This document shows, piece by piece, positions 37,172 through 45,960 of a DNA stretch of 64,000 bases. Position 1 is the first letter of the stretch. Each line of letters begins with the position of its first letter. A program made the position numbers and the translations under genes. The stretch lies in the NCBI GenBank assembly GCA_041391385.1, contig JAWKOD010000003.1, forward strand, positions 496,001 to 560,000, written 5' to 3'. The notes beneath the pieces are model-generated. The model saw only the letters and a program-made list of their open reading frames with translations, searched no databases and was not told the DNA's origin. The stretch comes from CANIGN01 sp041391385. Its GTDB lineage: Bacteria > Bdellovibrionota > UBA2428.

Positions 37172-37992
37172 GCCGCCTAAAAGACTGGCTTAATGAAAAA
37201 AACTTAGCTCTACCCTATGCACATGTTGTCTTAGGTTCCGGCTTAGCGCTGCCCTTACAAGATTTAGAGATGAAAGACTGGAGCTTTGAGGGAGAAATAT
37301 CTTTTTCTGAATTACCCGGCATGACTTCTTCAACAGCACCGGGGCACAAAGGCACATACCGCTTTTATAAAAAAGGAACTCGGGTTGTGAGTTTTCAAGT
37401 CGGTCGCCTCCACGGATTCGAGGGCAACAAAGCAAGCGATGTTGTAAAACCCGTTCTTACACTTGCTGATTTAGGAGTTGAAAAGTTTATCATTACAAAC
37501 GCAGCAGGATCTCTTCAAACACATATGAAGGCTGGCTCTGTGATGCTTATCAATGATCACGTTAACTTTACCGGTCTCAATCCACTAACAGGTCCAAACG
37601 ATGAAAGCCTTGGCCCTCGCTTTCCAGACATGAGCCAAATCTACTCTCCTAGAATAAATAAAATTTTAGAAAAACATCTCAACAAACACAATGTTGAAAC
37701 TCACTTTGGAATCTACATCGGCGTTAATGGGCCAAGCTTTGAAACTCCTGCTGAAATAAATTTGTTTTCAAACTGGGGAATGGGCTCAGTAGGAATGAGC
37801 ACCGTATTTGAAGCCATTGCCTTAAAGCATCGCTCAAAAGAAATCGGGGGACTCTCTTTTCTTGCAAACATGGGCGCGGGCCTAGGAGAAAAAGCAGGCG
37901 ACACACTAACTGGCGAAGAAGTTTTAGAGGCTGGACGCCAAACAGCCCCATCAATTTTAAAAGCAATTTTTGAAAGTTTGGAGACATTATGA
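37120..37992 (+). CDS. punA: Purine-nucleoside phosphorylase
   Basis: A PNP-family protein of up to 290 residues with VVLGSGLALPLQDL, SELPGMTSSTAPGHKG, GRLHGFEGNKASDVV, FIITNAAGSLQTHMKAGSVM, NDHVNFTGLNPLTGPND, GVNGPSFETPAEINLF, GMSTVFEAIALKH (substrate-binding Glu and Met) and LANMGAGLGEK. Trimeric PNPs cleave guanosine and inosine nucleosides to base plus ribose-1-phosphate. The ATG at 37120 lies 52 bases inside the preceding gene, so the true start may be slightly later. The stop overlaps the next ATG by four bases. Confidence 0.92.
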   Translation: MEDSRTTPTTSKCDSRLSRLKDWLNEKNLALPYAHVVLGSGLALPLQDLEMKDWSFEGEISFSELPGMTSSTAPGHKGTYRFYKKGTRVVSFQVGRLHGFEGNKASDVVKPVLTLADLGVEKFIITNAAGSLQTHMKAGSVMLINDHVNFTGLNPLTGPNDESLGPRFPDMSQIYSPRINKILEKHLNKHNVETHFGIYIGVNGPSFETPAEINLFSNWGMGSVGMSTVFEAIALKHRSKEIGGLSFLANMGAGLGEKAGDTLTGEEVLEAGRQTAPSILKAIFESLETL

Positions 37993-39314
37993 GCAAAAAC
38001 ACGAACAACAACACATTTGATTTGGGAATTTTGTGTGGAAATTTTCTTTCCATGAAAGATCACTCAACCGCAATCAGTGAGAATATTTTTATGGGTATCA
38101 AAGATGGACACATTGTTCATGTCGGTACCGAAAATAAAAAAGCTTCTTGTGCACAATTTGTAGACGCCTCCAACAAGCTCGTCATGCCTGGCCTCGTCAA
38201 TGCCCACGCACACCTGCCGATGCATTTATTTAGAGGCCTTGCAGATGACGAACCCTTTGACGTGTGGCTTTGGAAAAACATACTTCCCCTTGAAGCAAAG
38301 CTTTTAAGTCCTGAATTTGTACGCCTGGGAACGGAGCTGTCTCTTCTAGAAGCCCTTTCGTTTGGCATCACGAGCATCTATGACATGTATTACTTTGAAG
38401 ACGAAATTGCAGACGTGTGTGACAAAGCTGGAATTCGAGCTCTCTTAGGAGAAAACTTTAGTAGCTTCCCGGCTCCTGACGACAAAGACCAAAAAGGAAA
38501 CGACCTTAAAATTATTGAACGTATGCTCGAAAAATATGGAACAAATCACGAGCGTATTCGTCCCATGATTTCACCCCACGCCCCTTACACGTGTACTGAT
38601 GAAAAACTAAAAGCAGCCCGTGATCTTTCTCTTAAAACGGGGCTTCACATTGGAGTACATGTTGCCGAAACGAAGGGCGAACTAGATACAAGCCTTAAAG
38701 AATTTAATAAAACTCCTGTTCAACGCTTTCACGATATTGGCCTCAGCGATGCACCCTGCCTCTACGCTCATTGTGTGCACGTATCAGATGAAGATATTCA
38801 GCTCATGAAGAAAAAAGATGTTCGAGTTTCTCACAATCCAGAAGCCAACATGAAACTCGGAGCTGGAGCTGCACCCGTTCCCAAAATGCTAAAGGCAGGC
38901 CTTAAGGTAGGAATAGGAACTGATAGTGTGGCGAGCAATAACGACTTCAATCTTTGGAAGGAAATGGACTTTGCTGCAAAACTCGCAAAGCTATCGAACT
39001 CTGACAATACCGCAATGACGGCTAATGATGCTCTTAAGCTTGCAACTTCACTCGGAGCACAAGCGATGGGCTTTGATAAAACCGGACAGCTTCGAGAAGG
39101 TTTTCAGGCTGATTTTCTTGTCCTTGATATGAACAGGGTAAACCTAAAACCTGTTCACAGTATCCCCAGCCTCCTTGTATACTCTACAACAGGTGCTGAG
39201 GTAGAAAGCACTTACTGCCAGGGGCGCCTCCTTTACGAAAAAGGGAACTTCAAAACACTTGATAGAGATTCCATTTTAGAAAGAAGCCAAAAGTACATTA
39301 AAGAGAACTTTTAA
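37989..39314 (+). CDS. Amidohydrolase, MTA/SAH (adenosine-type) deaminase family
   Basis: A 441-residue metal-dependent hydrolase of the MtaD/SsnA/TrzN group. Zinc ligands and signature stretches are MPGLVNAHAHLPMHLFRGLAD, SPHAPYTC, HIGVHVAETKGELD, LYAHCVHVSD, VSHNPEANMKLGAGAAPVP and GIGTDSVASNNDFNLWKEMD. Family members deaminate S-adenosylhomocysteine, 5'-methylthioadenosine or adenosine. Coupled by ATGA to the purine phosphorylase gene, it likely feeds inosine-type nucleosides into the operon. Exact substrate not determinable from sequence. Confidence 0.87.
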   Translation: MSKNTNNNTFDLGILCGNFLSMKDHSTAISENIFMGIKDGHIVHVGTENKKASCAQFVDASNKLVMPGLVNAHAHLPMHLFRGLADDEPFDVWLWKNILPLEAKLLSPEFVRLGTELSLLEALSFGITSIYDMYYFEDEIADVCDKAGIRALLGENFSSFPAPDDKDQKGNDLKIIERMLEKYGTNHERIRPMISPHAPYTCTDEKLKAARDLSLKTGLHIGVHVAETKGELDTSLKEFNKTPVQRFHDIGLSDAPCLYAHCVHVSDEDIQLMKKKDVRVSHNPEANMKLGAGAAPVPKMLKAGLKVGIGTDSVASNNDFNLWKEMDFAAKLAKLSNSDNTAMTANDALKLATSLGAQAMGFDKTGQLREGFQADFLVLDMNRVNLKPVHSIPSLLVYSTTGAEVESTYCQGRLLYEKGNFKTLDRDSILERSQKYIKENF

Positions 39315-39408
39315 CAGCTCACAATAACGCATCACAGAAAGCTCGAGTGGAATCCTCCTTTTCATAGGGCGCCGGGAGTGCTTAATTTGGAGTGAATAAG
39401 GAGATCTC

Positions 39409-40770
39409 ATGAAGTTATTTAAAACTGCTGCAATTGTTGCCACTGCTATTATTTCTACGCAAGCTTTTGCTGTAAACGGTGCTCAGCTTTTTACTCCAGT
39501 TGTGAACGAAGCGGGTATCTTAACCCTCCACAGTTCAAGCTATGGAGAATCTAGCAAACTTGGCCTTGGTCTAAACTACAACCTAGCGATCGACCCTACT
39601 GAAGTAGGTGACAGTCGTGGGAAACTAGAAAACTATCTTCACTCTCTAAATCTTGGAGTTGGATCCAAACTTCCATTTGAATTCTTTCAAGGTCGTGTTC
39701 ACGTTTTTGCGGATGCATCCGTACACTATATTTCTCCTATCGGAACAGACCTTGATGCTGTGACAGATGTCGACAGTGAGTTTGTTCTTGGAAACGTTAA
39801 ATTAGGCACAGGCGTTGCTCTTATCGACAATTCTGAAGGTGGTCTTGGAGTTGGTATCGTTCCTCATGTTGTTGTTCCTGTTGGAAGCAAGAACGCTTAT
39901 CTCGATGGTCCTCGTGACTCAAGTGGCGATAGAGCTTGGCAGTACGGAGCAACTATTGCAGTTGACTACCGTGTAATGCACAAAGAACTTCTCGCTCTTA
40001 ACCTTGGTTGGGACAGGAGACTGAAAGAAGATTACCTCACTTGGGGACTTGGCTATCAAACACCTATCTTAGGCGGAGATACACACAACATCCTTTTTGA
40101 ACTTAGAGGCGAGCAAAACCTTGATGACCCCAAACCTGCAAACTCTGATCCTTTAGAAGCAGATATTGCCTACAAAGGATACTGCATGAGCCGAAGAGGA
40201 TCTTATGTTGCTGGACTTGGTCGTGGATTTAACAACGATGCAGGCTCACCTGACCTAAGAGTTTTTCTTGGAATTAACTGGCAGCTTGATCACGCACACG
40301 GCGAACACCACCACGAAGAAACTCCAGCTGCACAAGAAGGAACTCCTGTTGCAGAAGAAGCTGCCGCTCCAGTTGCAGCTCCTGTAGTTGCTGGAGTTAC
40401 AACCTTGAAAGTTTCTCCAATTTATTTCGGAAACAACAGTAATGTTATTCTTGAAAAATCCAACGCAACTCTCGATAAGTTAGCTGCAGACCTCAATGCA
40501 AACCCTGGTCTTAAAAAACTTGCTATTGAAGGTTACACAGACAATGTAGGCAATCCCGACTACAACAAAGCTCTTTCTCAAAAGAGAGCCGACAGCGTGA
40601 AAGAATACCTTAGCAACAAAGGCGTAGACGGCAACAGACTGACAACGGAAGGAATGGGTCCTGATAGCCCGATTCAAGACAATGCAACTGCTGCGGGCCG
40701 AGCGGCAAATCGTCGAGTTGAGTTTAGAGTTGTTGAAGTTGATGGAAACATCAAAATGGACGTTCAATAA
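39409..40770 (+). CDS. OmpA-family outer-membrane protein with His-rich linker
   Basis: A 453-residue exported protein: signal peptide (LFKTAAIVATAIISTQAFA), a beta-barrel of ~270 residues with alternating strands (for example LGLGLNYNLAIDP), a linker with HAHGEHHHEE followed by an Ala/Glu/Pro-rich stretch, then a C-terminal OmpA/MotB peptidoglycan-binding domain (IEGYTDNVGNPDYNKALSQK, LTTEGMGPDSPI, NRRVEFRV). It would tether the outer membrane to peptidoglycan. A ribosome site (aaggag) precedes ATG 39409. A strong hairpin terminator follows. Transcribed on its own. Confidence 0.9.
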   Translation: MKLFKTAAIVATAIISTQAFAVNGAQLFTPVVNEAGILTLHSSSYGESSKLGLGLNYNLAIDPTEVGDSRGKLENYLHSLNLGVGSKLPFEFFQGRVHVFADASVHYISPIGTDLDAVTDVDSEFVLGNVKLGTGVALIDNSEGGLGVGIVPHVVVPVGSKNAYLDGPRDSSGDRAWQYGATIAVDYRVMHKELLALNLGWDRRLKEDYLTWGLGYQTPILGGDTHNILFELRGEQNLDDPKPANSDPLEADIAYKGYCMSRRGSYVAGLGRGFNNDAGSPDLRVFLGINWQLDHAHGEHHHEETPAAQEGTPVAEEAAAPVAAPVVAGVTTLKVSPIYFGNNSNVILEKSNATLDKLAADLNANPGLKKLAIEGYTDNVGNPDYNKALSQKRADSVKEYLSNKGVDGNRLTTEGMGPDSPIQDNATAAGRAANRRVEFRVVEVDGNIKMDVQ

Positions 40771-40800
40771 CTTAATTTACTAAGAACTTTAAACAAAAAA

Positions 40801-40833
40801 ACCTGCGTGAACTTCTTCACGCAGGTTTTTTTG
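40801..40833. terminator. Bidirectional rho-independent terminator
   Basis: A perfect 11-base stem acctgcgtgaa / ttcacgcaggt (40801-40811 and 40816-40826) with a cttc tetraloop, followed by seven Ts and preceded by a run of As. It can stop both the OmpA-family gene (+) and the converging hypothetical gene (-). Confidence 0.93.
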
Positions 40834-40836
40834 TGT

Positions 40837-41388
40837 TTATTTTATATTTGCTATAGCAAGCCTTGGAAGCTTGGCCTCATTAGAAATCGAATTTACTGAA
40901 GCCGCTTCTTTTAAGGTTGGAGTAATCACACAGTAAACAGCTAAACTCTGACCGATGAAAGCATAACTCCCTAACTCTACGTTTCTTAAGTTATAAACGA
41001 CGGGTGTAGTGCCACTCATTGAGTACTTAAAGTTGATATTTATACTCTTAGGGCGCAACTCATCACACACTTCTTTAAGACATCTTGCCCTTAAGGCATA
41101 ATGTACATCATACTCCTCACCTGCACCTAAGATTGCTCCTAGAGTACCCATAAAACCGGTAATTAGCTTGTTTCCCGATGAGGAAGGCTCAAATCTAACT
41201 AATTCTATTAACCAGCTTTTATCGATAACATGTGACTCCATTACTCTTGGGACATAGCCGTTATAAGATTTCCATTCAGATGCTGTAAACTCAATGTGAG
41301 TGTCTTTATCCACGCGAGCAAATGACAAATTTTGCGCTACAAGTGTCAAAAGAATAAACAGTATTGCTCTCAAATTACTTCCTATCAT
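40837..41388 (-). CDS. Exported hypothetical protein
   Basis: A 183-residue protein from ATG 41388 with a clear signal peptide (RAILFILLTLVAQNLSFA). AGGAG lies eight bases upstream, so this start is better than the open frame reaching back to 41442. The mature part has a pair of cysteines (RARCLKEVCDEL) and beta-rich segments (SYAFIGQSLAVYCVI). No family recognised. It shares the terminator with the OmpA-family gene and lies downstream of an exported esterase on the same strand. Confidence 0.7.
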   Translation of the reverse strand: MIGSNLRAILFILLTLVAQNLSFARVDKDTHIEFTASEWKSYNGYVPRVMESHVIDKSWLIELVRFEPSSSGNKLITGFMGTLGAILGAGEEYDVHYALRARCLKEVCDELRPKSININFKYSMSGTTPVVYNLRNVELGSYAFIGQSLAVYCVITPTLKEAASVNSISNEAKLPRLAIANIK

Positions 41389-41464
41389 ATTCAAAACTCC
41401 TTTTTGAAACGTTGGTATTTCAACACGCAATAGGAGAAGCAATTAAAGTGCCAACTTAAAGAGC

Positions 41465-42361
41465 TTATAAACGAAGAAAAGAGTCTAGTGCTTGCAAGGT
41501 GCCACAGGTAGCCTCTTGAGCAAGAGGACGCTCATCAAAGTAGCCTATTTGGTGAGCCCCTTCGCTCAACTCAACATAACGAACATCCTTATTGGCCGCT
41601 ACGAGCGCATCCGTAAACTCTTGTGAACTTTTCACTGGTACAACGTCATCGTCTGCTGCATGCACTAAATAGAAAGGCACTTTTTCATCATTTATTTGTG
41701 CTGCGGGAGAAGCAAGTTCTGCAAGTTTTGGTTTAAACGAGGGAAGCCCTCCAAGAAAATTTGAAAGTAGCCATATTTGACCTAAATTCAAATCTTCTAC
41801 TTTTCTTAAATCATAGGGACCAAAGTATCCCACTACACTCTGAATCTCTGTGCTTTCTCCAGATATGGGACAAGCAGAGTCATCAAAATCATTTCTGTCG
41901 GCAGTTAAGGCAAGTTCTGCTGCTAAGTGAGCCCCGGACGATTGCCCAAGCGCAATAAACTTATCGGGGTTGATTGAAAATTCAGCAGCTCTTGAACGCA
42001 ATGTTTTCAGGGCACATCTTAAATCTTCAATTTGTGTTGGAAAGCGTCCCCTTGCTCCACTCACCAAAGTATAAGAAACCGTAGCGGCTGCGTAACCCAT
42101 ACTTGCAAGTCTTTTCACTGTATTTGCAAAATCTTTTCGATCTCCTTGAATCCATCCTCCGCCGTGAATCACAAAAGCAAGTGGAAGATTTTCACCTGAC
42201 TCAGGTAAGTACAAATCAAAACCAAGAGATTTCTTATAAGTTATATCTTCATAACTTCGAATGCTGTCTAAAATCTCAGGTGCCTTACAGATGTTGTCTT
42301 GGGCTGTAAGTGAAAAAATTAAAAAATTTGAACTCAAAAATAAAAGTAAATTTTTAGCCAT
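41465..42361 (-). CDS. Secreted alpha/beta-hydrolase (esterase/lipase-like)
   Basis: A 298-residue exported hydrolase of the BD-FAE/acetyl-esterase type. It has a signal peptide (KNLLLFLSSNFLIFSLTA), the oxyanion-hole motif VIHGGGWIQGDRKDF, the nucleophile serine in ALGQSSGAHLAAEL, the acid in LVHAADDDVVPVKSS and histidine in LSEGAHQIGYF. The product likely removes ester groups outside the cytoplasm. Natural substrate unknown. It stands alone, between the exported hypothetical gene and a LysR regulator, all on the minus strand. Confidence 0.85.
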   Translation of the reverse strand: MAKNLLLFLSSNFLIFSLTAQDNICKAPEILDSIRSYEDITYKKSLGFDLYLPESGENLPLAFVIHGGGWIQGDRKDFANTVKRLASMGYAAATVSYTLVSGARGRFPTQIEDLRCALKTLRSRAAEFSINPDKFIALGQSSGAHLAAELALTADRNDFDDSACPISGESTEIQSVVGYFGPYDLRKVEDLNLGQIWLLSNFLGGLPSFKPKLAELASPAAQINDEKVPFYLVHAADDDVVPVKSSQEFTDALVAANKDVRYVELSEGAHQIGYFDERPLAQEATCGTLQALDSFLRL

Positions 42362-42424
42362 GGTCCCATTTTGCTAAGTGAACTCAAGCAGACGCAAGGC
42401 TCAGAGCAGCGCAATTATTTTACT

Positions 42425-43366
42425 TTAAGAAGATTTAGCGACTTTGAGCAACCAATCACGAAAAGCTTCGTGTGTTCCGTTTAATGAAGCTTCGCGATAA
42501 GAAAGATACAGCCGATTCTCAAGAGGAGGAAATTCTTTTCCTTCTAAGGCGCAAAGAACCTTGTCTTTTAATTCCTGATGAATCGTATGGTGTGGCGTAA
42601 CCGATATTCCTAACCCTTGCATTAGAAAATCTTTAACAACGGAGAATGAATTTACACGGTGAGTGTATTTAAAGCGCCTATCCAGAAAAAAGCCCTGCGC
42701 TTCAATCCAGCGCAAAGTCCACGGATCAAAGTGCTCCGTGTCTCCGTATCCAATCCATTGAAAATTCTCCCAAAAACGATCCGATTTTTTGGCTTTTTTA
42801 AGCACATCTCTTAAACGATCTATTTCTTCTTTTTTTCCAACAGGTGTAAGCTTTTCTTCAATAAGCACCTGGCTCACAACTCTTGGATCATCAATACGTC
42901 TTGTTGTAAGAATTAAAGAGAGCTGTCCCGTGCGTAACTCCTCTTCAAGTTTGTCAGACTCAGCGATGTCCCAAAGGAAACGAGCATCCGGTTGAATTTT
43001 TAAAAACTCTAATATCCGTGGCCTTAACCAATACTCTCCAAGACCCTCAACAGAACCAAAAAACAATTTAGAATCTTGTCCCTTTTGACTCTCACGACTT
43101 TCCGTAAGAATTTTCTCAAGTCTTTCGAGTTCAGGCAAAAGCTTTCTTAAAAGAGCCTCGCCCTTACCTGTTAAAACATTTCTTCTTCCCTGTTTTTCAA
43201 AGATAGCCTGACCAATTTGTCGTTCTAAATTTTGAATCTGCAAACTCACAGCGGGTTGAGTAAGCCCCAAAGTCTTAGCGGCTTCGGCCACACTTCCAAG
43301 CGTGGCAACATGAACAAAAACTCGCAAACTCTGTAAGCTAAAATCTGCCAATTCAGAAAGAAACAT
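42425..43366 (-). CDS. LysR-family transcriptional regulator
   Basis: A 313-residue LTTR. The N-terminal winged helix-turn-helix reads LQSLRVFVHVATLGSVAEAA and LGLTQPAVSLQIQNLERQIG; the remainder is a periplasmic-binding-like co-inducer domain (LFFGSVEGLGEYWLRP onward). It lies between the esterase gene and purA on the same strand, 31 bases from purA. LTTRs often control neighbours, so the esterase is a candidate target, but no operator was identified. Confidence 0.9.
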   Translation of the reverse strand: MFLSELADFSLQSLRVFVHVATLGSVAEAAKTLGLTQPAVSLQIQNLERQIGQAIFEKQGRRNVLTGKGEALLRKLLPELERLEKILTESRESQKGQDSKLFFGSVEGLGEYWLRPRILEFLKIQPDARFLWDIAESDKLEEELRTGQLSLILTTRRIDDPRVVSQVLIEEKLTPVGKKEEIDRLRDVLKKAKKSDRFWENFQWIGYGDTEHFDPWTLRWIEAQGFFLDRRFKYTHRVNSFSVVKDFLMQGLGISVTPHHTIHQELKDKVLCALEGKEFPPLENRLYLSYREASLNGTHEAFRDWLLKVAKSS

Positions 43367-43397
43367 AATTCAATTCCATAGATTAATCCCAGAGAGA

Positions 43398-44609
43398 TTA
43401 ACCCCAAATTTCTCCCAAAGCATGTCGCTTGTAGAGCGATGCTCTATCAGAACCCGTTCCAACTAAGGTAATGTTCACCCCAACAAATTCCTCGATAAGA
43501 GACAAATATTTATCCAAGTTTGGTGCAAGCTTTTCGCCGTCTAGGGTGTCAGTCCAGCCTTCACACTCAACAAGCTCATTCTTACGTTTTAAAATAACCT
43601 TTTCTTCGCCCGAGAGAATGTCTGATTTTGTAATAACAAGATCAGTCACATCGCTCAGTTCAACGTATTTCTTTAAATCATCAAGGTCGAGCCAACCAAC
43701 TCTTCGAGGTCTTCCTGTTGTAGAACCAAACTCTGCGCCGTTCTTTCGAATTCGTTCTCCTGTTTCATCATTTAACTCAGTCGCAAAAGGTCCAGCTCCC
43801 ACGCGAGTCATATAAGCCTTAAAAACACCAAAAACTCGTCCCAATCCCGAGAGTGGAAATGGCGCTCCTACTGAAGCCATCGCTGGCATGGCATTCGAAG
43901 AAGTAACAAAGGGATAGGTTCCATGATCAATATCTAATCCAAGGGCTTGGGCTCCTTCGAGTAAACATTTTTTTTCTTTCGCAATTTTGTAAAAAGGCGC
44001 GTCTTCAAACGCTACATAATCTTTGTGTTCTTTAATCAACTCAAAAACAGCTTCGTTTTCCGCAAGTGTGCTTTCTTTTCCACCCAAAGAACGAATCAAC
44101 ACATTGGCGTAGTCCAAGTTTTCTTTAAGCATTAGGCGGCAATTCTTTTCATCTATGAAAAAATCACCCATACGAATATTTCTTCTATCAACTTTAAAAC
44201 TATAGGTTGGGCCTATGCCCTTTTTAGTTGTACCCAAGCTACCCTTACCTAATTCGCGTGCTTCATCTAAAGCAACGTGAAAGGGAAAAGTAAGATGAGT
44301 TCTATAATCGACGCGTACTCTTTCAGGACCGGCGTCTAAGCCCTTATCTTTCATTTCCGCTAATTCTTTTTTAAAAGCAATCGGCCCCAAGACACATCCT
44401 GAACCAATATAGTTTTTACATTTAGGGAAAAGAATTCCCGAGGGAACAAGGTGTGTAACCACTTTTTTTCCGTCTACCCATAGGGTGTGACCCGCGTTCG
44501 AGCCCCCATTAAAACGAATAACCCAATCTGCTTGCTGAGCTAGAAAATCTGTAATTTTACCTTTGCCTTCGTCGCCATATTGCAGGCCTATTATTAGGGG
44601 ATGTCTCAC
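43398..44609 (-). CDS. purA: Adenylosuccinate synthetase
   Basis: A 403-residue GTP-dependent enzyme joining IMP and aspartate in AMP synthesis. Motifs are IIGLQYGDEGKGKITDFLAQ, RFNGGSNAGHTLW, HLVPSGILF, GSLGTTKKGIGPTYS, LLEGAQALGLDIDHGTYPFV, GVFKAYMTRVGAGPFATELN, TGRPRRVGWLDL. Slightly shorter than the usual ~430 residues, with all active-site signatures kept. Single gene preceded by the LysR gene downstream on the same strand. Confidence 0.95.
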   Translation of the reverse strand: MRHPLIIGLQYGDEGKGKITDFLAQQADWVIRFNGGSNAGHTLWVDGKKVVTHLVPSGILFPKCKNYIGSGCVLGPIAFKKELAEMKDKGLDAGPERVRVDYRTHLTFPFHVALDEARELGKGSLGTTKKGIGPTYSFKVDRRNIRMGDFFIDEKNCRLMLKENLDYANVLIRSLGGKESTLAENEAVFELIKEHKDYVAFEDAPFYKIAKEKKCLLEGAQALGLDIDHGTYPFVTSSNAMPAMASVGAPFPLSGLGRVFGVFKAYMTRVGAGPFATELNDETGERIRKNGAEFGSTTGRPRRVGWLDLDDLKKYVELSDVTDLVITKSDILSGEEKVILKRKNELVECEGWTDTLDGEKLAPNLDKYLSLIEEFVGVNITLVGTGSDRASLYKRHALGEIWG

Positions 44610-44700
44610 GTCGAATCACGATAGGTGTGAGGGGCAGTCTTTTCAAGAAATGAAACACTCCGATGGGAATTTTTATATCTAAAGGATGCGGCTTGCTGTT

Positions 44701-45429
44701 TTAAGCATCGTGCTCATGGCCAGTTGGGCTATCAGCAGCCTCAATCCAGTAGCCACTTCCACGTTTACTTCGAATAACAGTCGTAGAATTTGCTTCTTCG
44801 AGGGTCTTTCTAAGATTGTGCATAGTGGCTTCGACCACGTTTGACTCAAGGTCCTTGCCCACATCCCAAACGCGATCAAGCATTTGATAACGCGAGAGGA
44901 TTGCACCGGGGCGTTCCATAAGAACCGAGAGAATTTTAAACTCTTTTGCGCTCAAAGAAACCCGCTTTCCTGCAATCGTAACAACGTGACCTAATAAATC
45001 GAGCTTGAGATTGCCCAATTCTCTAAACTGAATCCCAGACACCGCCTCATGAGAGCGTCTTTGAAGTGCGCGAATTCGCGCAACCAGCTCTCTTAAAGAA
45101 TAAGGCTTGCCCATATAGTCATCAGCGCCCTCTTCAATGGCCTTCGCACGCTCTTCTGCGTGATCAAGTGCGGACAAAAAGAGGACCTTGGTTTGAGGGT
45201 ACTTTTTACGAAATTCTTTGAGAATTGTGAGAGAATCATTCGGACCAAGCATCCTGTCCAAAACAGCAACGTCTAAATCCAGGGTGGGATTCTCAACGAG
45301 ATCCTTAAAGGACTCATAATTACTAAAAACCTCCACAGACCACGTTTCTGCTTCGAGGGCTTTTCTTAAAAATCGCGCAAGGCGCTCGTCATCTTCAACT
45401 ACTAAAATATTCATATTGTGCTGGTACAC
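44701..45429 (-). CDS. OmpR-family response regulator
   Basis: A 242-residue two-component regulator. The receiver domain has ILVVEDDERLARFL, the phosphoacceptor aspartate in VAVLDRMLGPND, the FLSA switch and the KPYSLRELVARI lysine. The C-terminal winged helix (VSLSAKEFKILSVLMERPG, SNVVEATMHNLRKTLEE) binds DNA. GTG 45429 has a GGAG eight bases upstream; ATG 45414 is the family-typical start. No kinase gene is adjacent; a histidine kinase gene lies ~8 kb away at 53811-55127. Confidence 0.9.
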   Translation of the reverse strand: MYQHNMNILVVEDDERLARFLRKALEAETWSVEVFSNYESFKDLVENPTLDLDVAVLDRMLGPNDSLTILKEFRKKYPQTKVLFLSALDHAEERAKAIEEGADDYMGKPYSLRELVARIRALQRRSHEAVSGIQFRELGNLKLDLLGHVVTIAGKRVSLSAKEFKILSVLMERPGAILSRYQMLDRVWDVGKDLESNVVEATMHNLRKTLEEANSTTVIRSKRGSGYWIEAADSPTGHEHDA

Positions 45430-45696
45430 TTATATTTCTCCAAACGTGTTCTTGATAGCCATTATTCGCTTAAAGAGCTCAATTTCTCTTAAAATGATGG
45501 GCGAAGTCGCGAGGAGCTGCGACTTCGCCAGGCCAAAGGCTGCTGCTATGTTGGCGCTTTTTAGGCTTTTGGCAAAAGGGTTGTCAGGTGCGTTGGGTTT
45601 GAAAGATGTTTGAAAAAAGGGGGTAGCAGCAGCCTTAAGTTCTTTTTTTGATTTCCTTCCGTTCACAAAAATAAAGTTCAACGTTAATGTTCTCAT
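45430..45696 (-). CDS. Possible small hypothetical protein
   Basis: An 88-residue frame ending directly before the response regulator start. It is basic and alanine-rich (RKSKKELKAAATPFFQTS, ANIAAAFGLAKSQLL) with no recognised motif, and its ribosome site is weak. Its GGAGAAATATAA end provides the ribosome site for the next gene, so the stretch may be only a leader. It may be a chance frame. Confidence 0.3.
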   Translation of the reverse strand: MRTLTLNFIFVNGRKSKKELKAAATPFFQTSFKPNAPDNPFAKSLKSANIAAAFGLAKSQLLATSPIILREIELFKRIMAIKNTFGEI

Positions 45697-45721
45697 TTAT
45701 AAGCTCTTTAAATCTGCCTCA

Positions 45722-45779
45722 GGGATAGGGAGCCTCCAGAAGTCTCCCTATCCCCAAGGCTACAGGGATCCGTTCCCTG
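45722..45779. other. Two strong consecutive hairpins upstream of gcvH
   Basis: The first hairpin is a perfect 11-base stem, gggatagggag (45722-45732) with ctccctatccc (45744-45754), loop 11. The second is caggga (45763-45768) with tccctg (45774-45779), loop 5. There is no T-run after either, so they are not ordinary terminators. They lie in a ~260-base gap between divergent genes, ~180 bases before gcvH. No glycine riboswitch core was seen. Could be a small RNA or structured leader. Confidence 0.5.
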
Positions 45780-45960
45780 AGCAGGCTCTTGCCGGCATGA
45801 ACTCATAATCGCACTCCTAAAAAAAGCCCCTGTGAGCCCTGGATAAAAAAAATTTGAGTATCCTCACCCGCCTAGGCACCCCGCGAAAGCTGCCACGCGT
45901 TATTCTGACATCTTCTTGTCTTGTATTGTCTCAGGAGGCGAGGAGTTCTAGTTACTTAAT

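Noticed and set aside
44679..44906. Extra minus-strand frame at the end of the response regulator gene
   Set aside because: Overlaps the conserved DNA-binding domain in another frame and has no family features.
45700..45960. Glycine riboswitch before gcvH
   Set aside because: The position is typical, but the conserved aptamer cores were not found on either strand; only strong hairpins are present.
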